A stretch of 51,189 nucleotides of DNA from JAVBNW01 sp031551255 (lineage in GTDB: Bacteria; Bacillota; Clostridia; Christensenellales; UBA1750): positions 1 through 51,189 of the forward strand of contig JAVBNW010000037.1 of NCBI GenBank assembly GCA_031551255.1. The letters are read 5' to 3'. Within the stretch, counting starts at the first letter, position 1, and each line of letters begins with the position of its first letter. Below are positions 9,177-17,063 of the stretch, one piece after another. Position numbers and translations under genes: made by a program. The notes under the pieces are model-generated. The model searched no databases. It was not told the origin of the DNA and worked only from the letters and a program-made list of their open reading frames with translations.

Positions 9177-9959
9177 TTGAAATTTTTGCAGGGGGAGAAA
9201 ATAAGTCTAGTAGAGATCATTTCTACTATAGCTTTAGTCGAAATAATCCTTGACCTTCTAAAGGGGACAATGGGGATAGGAATGTGCTTTTTCGCCTTAA
9301 AATGGCGACGAGGGCTTATGACAACGACGGCAGTTGGATGGGGTGTTTTCCTAGGTGCGATTGCAGGATACTATGCAGCAGATATATCAGATTCCCTAGT
9401 GACAATAATTATATTTATGGGGATCGGAGCGATCGTTTTACCTATACTAACGTACAATATTCCAGGTGTTAATAGATTTATGATAGGTTATATAGTATTC
9501 ATGAAAATAGCCTATATGTTTACAACAGAACTATTCCGCAGAGGAAGTACCGATTGGTTTGGCATACTGCTTCTCCCCATGATAATCGGCGCTATAGGAG
9601 GGGTGATATTGGCCGCCTGGGTAGATGTCCCTGTCAGCGCGTTTGTGCTTGCCTGTGCTTTTTTTGGAGCTTCGGAAGCCGCGCCTATTATCGCCAAGTA
9701 CATTAATTATGTAGGATACGGAATCACTCAAGATGTCAACTGGCTTATTGATCCGCTTGGAATCATTATGAAGCTCTTTAGCATTGAACTTTCCGATATA
9801 CCCACCCTTGTATCTTTATTGATACTTATGGGGTTTGGTATACCTATGCAACTACAAATCATAAAAAATCAAGGATATAGTTATTCTATTCCATTGATAG
9901 TGTTTGAGACAGATAATAAAAGTGAACATGGAAAAATCGTTGATGAAAGTTCAAAATAG
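9177..9959 (+). CDS. Hypothetical polytopic membrane protein
   Basis: About 260 residues with five or six hydrophobic segments (starting around residues 20, 55, 80, 130, 150 and 225) and a short charged C-terminal tail (DNKSEHGKIVDESSK). No family is recognised. The start is uncertain. The frame opens with a TTG at 9177, but the only good Shine-Dalgarno (GGGGGAG, 9191-9197) lies inside the gene and has no ATG, GTG or TTG at proper spacing; an unusual ATA at 9201 is possible. AT-rich codon use sets it apart from the GC-rich neighbours and suggests transfer from another source. Confidence 0.7.
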   Translation: MKFLQGEKISLVEIISTIALVEIILDLLKGTMGIGMCFFALKWRRGLMTTTAVGWGVFLGAIAGYYAADISDSLVTIIIFMGIGAIVLPILTYNIPGVNRFMIGYIVFMKIAYMFTTELFRRGSTDWFGILLLPMIIGAIGGVILAAWVDVPVSAFVLACAFFGASEAAPIIAKYINYVGYGITQDVNWLIDPLGIIMKLFSIELSDIPTLVSLLILMGFGIPMQLQIIKNQGYSYSIPLIVFETDNKSEHGKIVDESSK

Positions 9960-10356
9960 AAAAGTCGGAAAACAACGGAATACCGGTAGTTTGGGCGGTA
10001 CTTGGCGTTGACCTGCAAGGTAATCGCTAACTGTTTCATAGCTACAAGGTTTGATCATAAAGAAAATTCGTTGTTTCTATATTTTTATATTGGTTTAGGA
10101 GAACGAAATTTTTGATTTTGCTAATATGAAAGATGAATATTATGCATTTATTGATGAAATTAGGTTTTGGTTGTGTTGTTCTATTACTTGTGTACTCCTA
10201 CCGTTATTGAAATGGGTCATAGTCCTGGTGATAGGCCTTCTTAATCCGGCATGCAGTTGCCACTTTAAAGACTTGCATGTCGCAATGATAAACCGCCGTT
10301 TGCCATCGCGTTGGAGCCGGGACGTTGTGTCCCGGCTCGCTTGTCGCATAAGCCCG
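9960..10356. other. Intergenic region between membrane protein and spoIIIAH
   Basis: About 400 bases. It is AT-rich up to about 10230, with no supported gene; the frame opening at ATG 10126 merely runs antisense into spoIIIAH. Its right end (10280-10338) holds a repeat module and the spoIIIA terminator. Confidence 0.5.
10280..10338 (-). terminator. Hairpin terminator of the spoIIIA operon with attached repeat module
   Basis: GAGCCGGGAC (10314-10323) and GTCCCGGCTC (10329-10338) form a perfect 10-bp stem about 20 bases after the spoIIIAH stop. On the minus strand the next 30 bases (10308 to 10280) match 31499-31528 at 23 of 30 positions, around the shared block GCGGTTTATCAT. Confidence 0.65.
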
Positions 10357-10902
10357 CTATTCCACCGGGATGGTTTTGATGTGGCCTGCATCTTGACCGG
10401 TCTCATTTTTAGCCGCCTCCAGAATGCGCGCGGCGTCCGTCTGGTTAAGATCAGCCTTTTTTACCGCCACGGTAACCAAATCGTCCCTCACGATCGCGGC
10501 AACATCGGCATAGCCCTTTGCCATCAGGGTCTGTTCAATGGCAAATTCTTGCTCCATATAGGCGCTCAGGGCCGTTTTGCGCGTCAGGGCTTCGCGTACG
10601 GCCGCCTTATCGCCCCCGGAATCGATCACGGAATCCAGCAGCGCGATTTGTTCGGCGCGTATCGCCGCGCGGTCGGTGCGAAAGTCGGCGAAGTAGTCGC
10701 CGGTCTTCTTCTGAGCGGAGGCCTGCGTGCTTGCTGCAGGCTGCGGGCTGCGGGAGGCTATGGCGGGGGACGCGTTTGCGGCCAGGGGCTCGTCCTGCAT
10801 CGTGCCGTTCACCCATGCCGCCGCCACAAGCAGCAGGACGATGGTCAAGACAAGAGCGCTGCGCTTGACGAGGATCTTATGTTCGGGCCTGAGTTTCTTC
10901 AT
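10357..10902 (-). CDS. spoIIIAH: Stage III sporulation protein AH
   Basis: This 181-residue protein has a basic N-terminus, one transmembrane helix (about 14-32), a Ser/Pro/Ala/Gln-rich linker (40-68) and a C-terminal helical/beta domain typical of SpoIIIAH. In sporulation the mother-cell protein SpoIIIAH crosses the intermembrane space to bind forespore SpoIIQ, forming part of the feeding-tube channel needed for sigma-G activity. It is the last gene of the operon, 3 bases after spoIIIAG, and is followed by a strong hairpin terminator. Length and position match the family. Confidence 0.93.
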   Translation of the reverse strand: MKKLRPEHKILVKRSALVLTIVLLLVAAAWVNGTMQDEPLAANASPAIASRSPQPAASTQASAQKKTGDYFADFRTDRAAIRAEQIALLDSVIDSGGDKAAVREALTRKTALSAYMEQEFAIEQTLMAKGYADVAAIVRDDLVTVAVKKADLNQTDAARILEAAKNETGQDAGHIKTIPVE

Positions 10903-10905
10903 GGG

Positions 10906-11340
10906 TCATTCCTCACTTTCCTTCGCCATGGCGAAGATCTCGATGTTTTTCTGGGGTACGTTCAGCAGCGATTGCACCGCGCGCGCAAGTTCCAGGCGGA
11001 CGGATAAATCGTTTGCGCCTTGCGCAACCACGATCACGCCGGTGACCGCCGCGATACTTTCCGTCTGCGCGGGGAGTACCTCCTCGCGGTTGACCATCAC
11101 CCGCACCTTGCCCGCGCCGTCGATCAGCGAAAGCGTCGCCTCCATGCGCGCCTCAAGGCCAACGGAAAGGGTGGAGGCGCTTTGGGAAGCCTCGGGGGGC
11201 GAGGGCGTTGCGCCGCCCTTGGGCAGAGCGCTTGCGATCACCAGCATCGCCGCGCCGGCGATCAAAAGGATGGCGATCCACTCGATGTGCTTGATGGATT
11301 TGAGCGTTTGCCACAGCGTACTTTTCTGTGCGTCTTTCAT
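10906..11340 (-). CDS. spoIIIAG: Stage III sporulation protein AG
   Basis: A single transmembrane helix (about 20-40) precedes a ring-building-motif-like domain of secretion-channel type in this 144-residue protein. SpoIIIAG forms a large oligomeric ring in the mother-cell membrane of the engulfed forespore. I start at ATG 11340 rather than the upstream frame opening at 11382, because AGGTGG lies 7 bases before it and the ATGA overlap with the spoIIIAF stop is the usual coupling. It is shorter than the Bacillus protein because the linker before the ring domain is short. Confidence 0.92.
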   Translation of the reverse strand: MKDAQKSTLWQTLKSIKHIEWIAILLIAGAAMLVIASALPKGGATPSPPEASQSASTLSVGLEARMEATLSLIDGAGKVRVMVNREEVLPAQTESIAAVTGVIVVAQGANDLSVRLELARAVQSLLNVPQKNIEIFAMAKESEE

Positions 11341-11765
11341 CGGAACACCACCTGTTCCTCTCCGATTCCAAATGCCGCACACACGGCGGTGCGGGCCGCT
11401 TCGGGGTCTCCCTCCAGCAAGAGCAGCTCTACTTTGCGCAGCTTACCATCGGCTTGCGTGAGCGAGGTCACCTCGGCCTTTGTGCCCGATGCGTCTACGG
11501 TAGCTTGGATTCTATCTGTAAGCAGCGCGCCATCTGCGTGGATGCTCTCGGCGCGCAGCATGGTTTCCTGCGCCGACTGCATAAGATCTGCCGGCTCGAT
11601 GGAAAGCAACAGGTGAAGCGGCGCGAGCATCGCGAGCATGAGCAATAACCCGCATGCAAAGCGCGCAAATGCGCGTACGCCCCCTCCGGATACCAGAAGC
11701 TCCGCTGCGCCGGAAATTAGCGTCAGCGCCGCTATGGCCATGAGCATGTTCCGGAGCACTTCCAT
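11337..11765 (-). CDS. spoIIIAF: Stage III sporulation protein AF
   Basis: Two N-terminal transmembrane helices (about 5-27 and 33-53) and a small C-terminal domain give the usual 142-residue SpoIIIAF layout. It is a membrane component of the SpoIIIA-SpoIIQ channel. A 129-base gap separates it from spoIIIAE, wide for this operon, and contains a good sigma-E-like promoter. Its stop overlaps the spoIIIAG start. Confidence 0.88.
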   Translation of the reverse strand: MEVLRNMLMAIAALTLISGAAELLVSGGGVRAFARFACGLLLMLAMLAPLHLLLSIEPADLMQSAQETMLRAESIHADGALLTDRIQATVDASGTKAEVTSLTQADGKLRKVELLLLEGDPEAARTAVCAAFGIGEEQVVFR

Positions 11766-11787
11766 GGACGAGCCCCCTTTCTGCGCT

Positions 11788-11817
11788 ATCGTATGCGCGG
11801 TTTTGAATGCATATAAC
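11788..11817 (-). promoter_or_regulatory. Candidate internal sigma-E promoter before spoIIIAF
   Basis: On the minus strand, GTTATAT (11817-11811) and GCATACGAT (11796-11788) are separated by 14 bases. This is close to the sigma-E pattern (-35 GTCATATT-like, -10 CATACAAT-like). It would drive spoIIIAF-AG-AH separately from the upstream promoter. From memory, an internal promoter has been reported in the Bacillus subtilis spoIIIA locus. Confidence 0.55.
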
Positions 11818-11894
11818 CTTGCCGCGAAAATTGAAGGCGCCTACGCTCGTATGCCGCATTCCAAAGGAAACCCGGCGAAAAACCGCGGCGTCGG

Positions 11895-13040
11895 TTAACG
11901 GATCATCACCATGGTTCCGCCCGCGTTCATCAGCGCGGTCACCAGAACAAAGAACATCGCGCCTACCGACAGCACGGCCACGAATACCATGGTAAGCACG
12001 CTGGAAAAGTCGCCCAGCGCTTTGACGACGCGTCCGTCCGCCACAGGTTCGAGCAGGGCGGCGCACAGCTTATACGCGAGCACGGTGGCGAGGATGGAAA
12101 GGCAGGGCTTAAGGCACAGCGTCGCCACGCTTAAAAGCCCCGCAAGGCCCACCGCGTTTTTGACGACGAGAGAGCAGCCGATCAGCGTATCGACGGTATC
12201 GGCGAACATGCCTCCTACCACCGGCACGAAGTTGTCGATCGCATACTTTGCCGTGCGCGCGGTAACGCCGTCAAACGCCGAGGATGCCGCCCCCTGCACC
12301 GTGAGCACGCCCAGAAACACCGTGAAGGCTATGCCCAGGCTCCACGAACAGGCCGTCATCAACAGACGGTATAACCCCTCCACCTTAATGCGCGAGGAGA
12401 GTCGGTTGAGCACCGCCAGGGCTGCGCATGCCATCAAAACCGGCAGAAGTATATCTTGAATGGCGGCCGAAAGCCCTGTGGAGGCCGCCATGACCGCGGG
12501 CTGAAATACGCTCGCGGACGCGTTTCCCCCTAAAGCCGCAAGCAGGGCAAGCAAAGTTGGGAAGAGCGTGCGCGAGAAGGCCGCCATGCCCTCAATCGCC
12601 GAGCGCGCCGAGCCGATGATCGCCAAGAAGCCCTGCGCCAGTGGAATGATCGCGATGAGATAGCACGCATACTCGGCCACCTCCACCACCTCTCCCGAGC
12701 CCGCCGCCTCGCGCAGCTTGAGGAGCACCCCGCACAACACCGCCACGATGACGATCTGGGCCATGGTGGGCAGCAGCGAGCGCACATCGCCCAGCAATGT
12801 GCCAAAGAGCAGGGAGAGAATTTCCCGGGCATCGATGGAAAAATCCCCGGCGGCGAACCGCTCGACCAACGCGCGCGGGTCTGCGCCGTTTAAAGATTCC
12901 GTCCACGCGGAAAAATCCATGCCGTCGATCAGGCGACCTACCTCGTCCTCGAAGGCGGTTTCGCCGCCCGAGGCCGCCAACGCACAGGCGGGGCAGGCGA
13001 GGATGGCCAGCATAAGCAATGCACACGCCGCGCGCCTCAT
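11895..13040 (-). CDS. spoIIIAE: Stage III sporulation protein AE
   Basis: This 381-residue polytopic membrane protein has an N-terminal signal-like helix (residues 1-22, ending CALAA) followed by an extracytoplasmic segment and about seven hydrophobic helices between residues 95 and 380. It is the largest membrane subunit of the SpoIIIA channel complex. The start is ATG 13040, overlapping the spoIIIAD stop as ATGA; the longer frame to 13163 is only read-through in Arg/Pro-rich sequence. The VPVVGGMFADTVDTLIGCS segment (about 250-270) is typical of the family. Confidence 0.93.
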   Translation of the reverse strand: MRRAACALLMLAILACPACALAASGGETAFEDEVGRLIDGMDFSAWTESLNGADPRALVERFAAGDFSIDAREILSLLFGTLLGDVRSLLPTMAQIVIVAVLCGVLLKLREAAGSGEVVEVAEYACYLIAIIPLAQGFLAIIGSARSAIEGMAAFSRTLFPTLLALLAALGGNASASVFQPAVMAASTGLSAAIQDILLPVLMACAALAVLNRLSSRIKVEGLYRLLMTACSWSLGIAFTVFLGVLTVQGAASSAFDGVTARTAKYAIDNFVPVVGGMFADTVDTLIGCSLVVKNAVGLAGLLSVATLCLKPCLSILATVLAYKLCAALLEPVADGRVVKALGDFSSVLTMVFVAVLSVGAMFFVLVTALMNAGGTMVMIR

Positions 13041-13426
13041 GGCAAAAGCTCCAGCACGACGTCCATCAGCGCCGAAAGGATCGGAACCGCCAGCGCGAGG
13101 ATTGCGATTTTTCCGCCGAATTCCACCTTTTGGGCGAGGCCGTCTTCGCCGCAATCCCGGCATGCCTGCGCGCCGAACTCTACCAGGGTTGCGACCCCTA
13201 CAATTCTGAGCACGGCGGCGAAGTACGCGCCGTCGACCTTGCCGCGGGTGGCGAGTTCTTCAAGCGCGCCCACCACGCCCGCAAGCTTGCCCACCGCAAA
13301 CACGAGCACGACCACCCCCGCCGCAAGGGCGACGACTGCCGCGATATCCGCGCGTTTGGCTGCGCGCAGCGTAAGCGCGATGATCGCCGCGCCGATGCCG
13401 ACGAGGGAGATGCGCAGCATGTCCAC
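13037..13426 (-). CDS. spoIIIAD: Stage III sporulation protein AD
   Basis: This 129-residue protein has three or four hydrophobic helices and belongs to the SpoIIIAC/AD family. I choose the GTG at 13426, because AAAGGCGG lies 7 bases upstream and this gives the usual family length; the frame extends to 13489 but without support. It acts as a membrane part of the mother-cell channel. A GC-rich hairpin (GCCCGGTCTTCCGGGC, about 13445-13460) lies just upstream of the ribosome-binding site and may affect its translation. Its stop overlaps the spoIIIAE start. Confidence 0.88.
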   Translation of the reverse strand: MDMLRISLVGIGAAIIALTLRAAKRADIAAVVALAAGVVVLVFAVGKLAGVVGALEELATRGKVDGAYFAAVLRIVGVATLVEFGAQACRDCGEDGLAQKVEFGGKIAILALAVPILSALMDVVLELLP

Positions 13427-13567
13427 CGAAACACCGCCTTTTGCCCGGAAGACCGGGCTAAAATGTTGAGATTTGCCACGACGCCGCACATTGCATGTCC
13501 GCCTTGCAAAGCTTAGGTGGGCGCAGCTTGTACTCCCTGCGCATATGCGCCGCCCTGAAAGGCTTGC

Positions 13568-13762
13568 CTATAGCTGGAAGAGGTTCTTTACGCTCTCAAA
13601 TAAAGAGCCTATGGAGGTGACGACCATCAGCAGCACCACGACCAGCCCCGCCAGCGACACGAGATCCGCGATGTCCTCGCGGCCGGAGCGCTTGAGCACC
13701 GTAGTAAGGACGACCAGCAAAACGCCGATGGCCGCGATGCGGAAGATGACATCCATTTGCAT
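13568..13762 (-). CDS. spoIIIAC: Stage III sporulation protein AC
   Basis: This 64-residue membrane protein has two hydrophobic helices (about 3-22 and 28-55), matching the very short SpoIIIAC family. The start ATG is preceded by AGGAGGT. It lies between spoIIIAB (80-base gap) and spoIIIAD (141-base gap), the canonical order. Confidence 0.92.
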   Translation of the reverse strand: MQMDVIFRIAAIGVLLVVLTTVLKRSGREDIADLVSLAGLVVVLLMVVTSIGSLFESVKNLFQL

Positions 13763-13842
13763 ACCTCCTGTATAGATCCCCGATGTAAAACTGCCTTACC
13801 CTGATGCAAATCGCCCAAAGCGGCGCGGTGCGAACACAGGGC

Positions 13843-14331
13843 TTATATTGCGAGCAGCAGCACCACCGCGGCCGCGATCAGCCCGAGGGTGCGGCACAGG
13901 CGCGCGTCGTTTGCCGCCTTGTCGCGCGCGGCGCGCTCTCGCTCGCCAAGCTGCGCAAGGCCCGCGTCGTAAATCCCCTGTTGATCTGCGCGGCCCGCCC
14001 CTCCCGACTCCGCGACGATGCGCAGGACGACCGCGGCGTCTTGCGCGTTGAGTTCCCGCGTGTTCTTCAGCGCGAGTTCCCATGCGATGGAAGGCATTTC
14101 GCGCATGGCGCTAAGAACCTTATCAAGGAAGGGAGATTCGCCCTCCAGCGCCTCCAAAGCGTCGCGCATCGGTTCCGACAATGCCGAAATTCTGCGGGAG
14201 AGAAGCCTAAGCGCACGCAAGGCCTCGCCAAGGGCGCGCGCGCGCGCGTGCAGCGAGGAGGCGAGGGCAAACCCGAGCGTTACGCAGGCCGAAGCGGCCA
14301 GGCACGCGCCGATCCACTTGAGCATCGTCAT
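13843..14331 (-). CDS. spoIIIAB: Stage III sporulation protein AB
   Basis: A 162-residue protein with an N-terminal membrane segment (about 5-24), a helical middle domain and a C-terminal hydrophobic anchor (about 144-162), the SpoIIIAB layout. It resembles GspF-like secretion components and probably works with the SpoIIIAA ATPase. Its ATG overlaps the spoIIIAA stop (ATGA, 14328-14331). Confidence 0.92.
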   Translation of the reverse strand: MTMLKWIGACLAASACVTLGFALASSLHARARALGEALRALRLLSRRISALSEPMRDALEALEGESPFLDKVLSAMREMPSIAWELALKNTRELNAQDAAVVLRIVAESGGAGRADQQGIYDAGLAQLGERERAARDKAANDARLCRTLGLIAAAVVLLLAI

Positions 14332-15248
14332 CCCTCCAGCCGACTTGCGTTCTCGTAAATTGCCACGATGTTTCCCGGACGCCCTCCCAATGCGGCGATG
14401 CGGGGGAATAATGGAAGGATGTCCGCCAGTAGCGGGTTCTTTTGCGCCTGAGAAAGGTCTTTGGCGTGGGCTGTAGCCAATACCGCAACTCCGCCCGCCG
14501 CCGCCCGACGTAGCGCCACCGCCTCGGAGGCGCTGCCCAGCTCGTCGGTGGCGATTACCTGCGGGGACATGGAGCGCAATAAGAGCGACAGAGCGATTTC
14601 CTTCGGGCAGCCATCCAGCACGTCGGTGCGCGGGCCTACATCCAGTTGGGGGACGCCGCTCAGCAGCGCCGCCACCTCGCCGCGCTCGTCGGCCAAAGCG
14701 ACGGAAAACCCGGCCTCGCTCACCCGGCGCACGGCATCGCGCAGCATGGTCGTCTTGCCAAGCCCGGGCGGGGAGAGGATCAGCGTGGAGCGAACCCCGC
14801 CTTTTGCCAAGATGTGCGGCATGAGGCGCGACGCCGCGCCGTGGAGCTCGCGGGCGATGCGGATGTTAAAGCCGCCGATTTGCGTAAGCTTTTGAACCTC
14901 GCCCCGCTCTACGACCGCCCGCCCGGCCAACCCGACGCGAAAGCCGCCCTTCAGCGTCAAAAAGCCCGAGCGCATTTCTTCTTCGTAGGCATAGAGCGAA
15001 TGCCCGCACATCGCATTGAGCAAACGGCGGCAATCGTCCCGGTCGGGAACGATCGCCTGTTCCATGCGGCAGGGGCCCTTCTCGCACAGGAACAGTTCCG
15101 CCTCGGCGAGCGCAAGCATAGGTCGGCCGGCCCTGATACGAATCTCGCGCACGCGCTCCTTTGCATCCGTTGGCAGCGCGCGCACTGCGCAGGCAAAGGG
15201 CTCGCATAGCTGCGGCAACAGCGCTTGCGTCCAATCGGGCACATGCAT
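14328..15248 (-). CDS. spoIIIAA: Stage III sporulation protein AA (AAA+/secretion-type ATPase)
   Basis: The first gene of the operon encodes a 306-residue cytoplasmic ATPase related to type II/IV secretion ATPases. The Walker A is SPPGLGKTT (about 159-167). DERGE (about 189-193) and VIATDELG near residue 232 give the Walker B and acidic region. It powers the mother-cell side of the SpoIIIA-SpoIIQ channel during engulfment. GGGAGGG lies just before the ATG. A sigma-E-like promoter (15266-15295) sits immediately upstream. Confidence 0.95.
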   Translation of the reverse strand: MHVPDWTQALLPQLCEPFACAVRALPTDAKERVREIRIRAGRPMLALAEAELFLCEKGPCRMEQAIVPDRDDCRRLLNAMCGHSLYAYEEEMRSGFLTLKGGFRVGLAGRAVVERGEVQKLTQIGGFNIRIARELHGAASRLMPHILAKGGVRSTLILSPPGLGKTTMLRDAVRRVSEAGFSVALADERGEVAALLSGVPQLDVGPRTDVLDGCPKEIALSLLLRSMSPQVIATDELGSASEAVALRRAAAGGVAVLATAHAKDLSQAQKNPLLADILPLFPRIAALGGRPGNIVAIYENASRLEG

Positions 15249-15265
15249 CCCTCCCGTTTCTCTTC

Positions 15266-15295
15266 ACCTTATGCCGGGATCGGGAAGGACATGCC
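15266..15295 (-). promoter_or_regulatory. Candidate sigma-E promoter of the spoIIIA operon
   Basis: On the minus strand GGCATGT (15295-15289) and GGCATAAGGT (15275-15266) are separated by 13 bases. They partly match the mother-cell sigma-E pattern. The position fits the known sigma-E control of spoIIIA. It lies 11 bases from the inverted-repeat element at 15307-15469. Confidence 0.4.
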
Positions 15296-15306
15296 ACCTT
15301 TCTATA

Positions 15307-15469
15307 CATCGTCACCGAACCCTAAAATGAAAGCATCTGAGCGGCCTGTTTCCCGCGCCGCGGCGTTGTCGTCCTCGGCGTGGCCGCCCGGCACGCCTGC
15401 GTCCTGCGCCTTATGGCGCGAAATGCATTCTTGCTCATCTCGCTCCCATTTTAGGGTTCGGTGACGATG
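15307..15469. mobile_element. MITE-like inverted-repeat element, copy 2
   Basis: Perfect 23-base inverted repeats close the element: 15307-15329 (begins CATCGTCACCGAACCC) and 15447-15469 (its exact reverse complement). The inner arms are also partly complementary. Read on the minus strand, the core (about 15370-15415) contains GGCGCAG, AGGCGTGCCGG and a CGGCCACGC, aligning with the cores of copies at 1755-1922 and 36401-36564. No ORF is inside, and no obvious TA duplication remains at the ends. It lies between the small ORF at 15637 and the spoIIIA promoter. Confidence 0.65.
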
Positions 15470-15636
15470 CAAAGCGAAGGCTTGTCCGCCTTGATGCTTC
15501 AGGAGATTGTGCCCGCGTTCCTTTCGTAGCGCCGCATGCCGGACGGCATGGCAAATCGAAAGCAAAGCGGGCGTCATCCGGCATCTTTGTAACGGGGGCA
15601 TGGCAAGGAAGACATCCGGGCGCCTTCGCGCGGATA

Positions 15637-15786
15637 TTACTCGCTTCCATCCTTCAACAGCAGCAGCATCAGCAGCACCATCAGCACATCGTCCGCGGGC
15701 TCCTGCTCTTGGCCTGTATTGAGCGTAAGCAACAAAAGCAGCAGCAGCATCGTCAAATCCGAACCGGTCATGCCGTCTTCCGCCAT
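15637..15786 (-). CDS. 49-residue leucine-run protein (small ORF)
   Basis: A short frame of 49 codons begins at ATG 15786 with AAAGGGGG seven bases upstream and ends in TAA. The product has an acidic N-terminus (MAEDGMTGSD), then two leucine runs (residues 14-20 and about 35-44) separated by a Gln/Glu/Asp-rich stretch, and ends KDGSE. I do not know this family. The runs are short for full membrane helices. It is co-directional with, and about 390 bases upstream of, spoIIIAA. The good ribosome-binding site is the main evidence. Confidence 0.5.
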   Translation of the reverse strand: MAEDGMTGSDLTMLLLLLLLTLNTGQEQEPADDVLMVLLMLLLLKDGSE

Positions 15787-15966
15787 ATGAAGGCCCCCTT
15801 TCGCATAACCTAAAAAGCACGTTTGCCGCGCAGGATCGCCCTTGCCGGACTACATGGCATAGTACGCTTGCGCGGGGAATTGGGTGAAGGTTTGCCTGGA
15901 AAATGAGATATGCCTTCGCGAGAATTCCAAGGAAGACGGCTCCTCTCCCCCCAAACTTTGCCGATG

Positions 15967-15996
15967 TTGTTTTTCTTTCCGGCAATATGGTATAAT
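15967..15996 (+). promoter_or_regulatory. Sigma-A promoter of the asp23-amaP-nusB operon
   Basis: TTGTTT (15967-15972), an 18-base spacer and a perfect TATAAT (15991-15996) preceded by TGG lie 26 bases before the asp23 start. This is likely the main vegetative promoter for the long plus-strand block. Confidence 0.7.
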
Positions 15997-16021
15997 AATG
16001 GTAGTAAAGGAGGTTGGGACC

Positions 16022-16447
16022 ATGAGCGAAAATCTTCCCGTCAACGTGTCGATCGACGAAGGCATGGGTTCGGTTTCGTTTGCCGACGAAGTGATCGCAA
16101 TCATAGCCGGTCTCGCAGCGACCGAAGTGAAGGGCGTAGCGGGTATGACGGGCAATATCGCCTCGGGCATCCAAGAAATATTGGGCATGAAAAACCTCTC
16201 CAAGGGCGTCAGGGTAGAGGTGGGCAAGGAAGAGACGGCGATCGACCTGTACTGCATCCTCGATTACGGCTCCAGCATCATCGGCGTCGCCAAGGCTGTG
16301 CAGGAAAATGTGCGCAAGGCCGTGGAAACTATGACGGGGCTCAATGTGGTGGAATGCAACGTGCATGTGCAGGGCGTGCAGTTTGAGAAGGAAGCGCCCC
16401 CGCCTCCGGCGCCTAAGCCCGAGCCCGAACCGCAGCGCGTGAAGTAA
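16022..16447 (+). CDS. Asp23/Gls24 family envelope stress protein
   Basis: This 141-residue protein has the Asp23 domain (about residues 10-120; note SFADEVIAIIAGLAATEVKGVAGM and VRKAVETMTGLNVVECNVHVQGV). It ends in a Pro/Glu tail. I start at ATG 16022, since AGGAGG lies 8 bases before it; the upstream extension of the frame is not supported. Asp23 proteins are recruited to the membrane by AmaP and respond to cell-envelope or alkaline stress. The amaP and DUF2273 genes follow directly, and in Bacillus the homologue YqhY also precedes nusB. Confidence 0.93.
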   Translation: MSENLPVNVSIDEGMGSVSFADEVIAIIAGLAATEVKGVAGMTGNIASGIQEILGMKNLSKGVRVEVGKEETAIDLYCILDYGSSIIGVAKAVQENVRKAVETMTGLNVVECNVHVQGVQFEKEAPPPPAPKPEPEPQRVK

Positions 16448-16473
16448 GCGCGCAGGAAGGGACTGAACTACGA

Positions 16474-17028
16474 ATGAAGATCCGCACGTTCGATCGGATC
16501 CTGCTAACCGTCGCTTCCCTTTTTATGATCGCGGAGGCGGCGGTTGTCGGCCTTCTCGCGCTGGGATACGGCAGAACGGAATTCGATTTCTGGGTGGATG
16601 TGCTGCTGTACCATCCCGTCAATCGAGTCCTTTTGTGCATCGTTGCGGTGCTCTTACTGGTGATCGCGCTGCGCCTGTTGTTTTTGCGCGTGGGCAAGCG
16701 CTCCTCTGCGCCGGAGACGATTTTCATGCTCTCCACTGAGGCGGGCTCCATACGCATTACCGTGGCGGCGATCGAGGCCATCGTACAGCGCGCGTCGCGC
16801 GGCAACGCACAGGTGCGCGATGTGAAGGTCAGGGTCATCTCTCAGGATAATCAGCTCAAAGCGGCGCTGCGCGTGATGCTCACGCCGGACGCGAACGTCA
16901 AAGATGTTTCGTGCGCGCTGCAGGCCTCGATAAAAGCGGCGCTGGAGGATAACACCGGCATACCCGTCCCCGAAGTGCAGGTGACGGTAGAGGCGACGCC
17001 CGCCGCACAGCCCTCGCGCGTAGAATGA
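16474..17028 (+). CDS. amaP: Alkaline shock response membrane anchor protein AmaP
   Basis: Two transmembrane helices (about 9-31 and 47-71) are followed by a cytoplasmic domain (about 80-175) with similarity to the Asp23 fold. This is the usual AmaP organisation at 184 residues. It would tether Asp23 to the membrane. It starts 26 bases after asp23 and is followed by the DUF2273 protein. Confidence 0.9.
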   Translation: MKIRTFDRILLTVASLFMIAEAAVVGLLALGYGRTEFDFWVDVLLYHPVNRVLLCIVAVLLLVIALRLLFLRVGKRSSAPETIFMLSTEAGSIRITVAAIEAIVQRASRGNAQVRDVKVRVISQDNQLKAALRVMLTPDANVKDVSCALQASIKAALEDNTGIPVPEVQVTVEATPAAQPSRVE

Positions 17029-17063
17029 CGGCGCGTCCATATTGTGATTAAGGGGGAATGCCC

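Larger units (their letters stand above)
15249..15636. other. Gap upstream of spoIIIAA
   Basis: It holds the putative sigma-E promoter and the 163-bp inverted-repeat element. There is also a further imperfect inverted repeat at about 15536-15583 (ATGCCGGACG against CGTCATCCGGCAT). No gene is supported. Confidence 0.5.

Noticed and set aside
10126..11007. Plus-strand frame beginning MKDEYYAFIDEIRFW
   Set aside because: The first 40 codons look protein-like, but the frame then runs antisense through spoIIIAH and spoIIIAG. It has no Shine-Dalgarno; at most it is a fragment of an older AT-rich gene.
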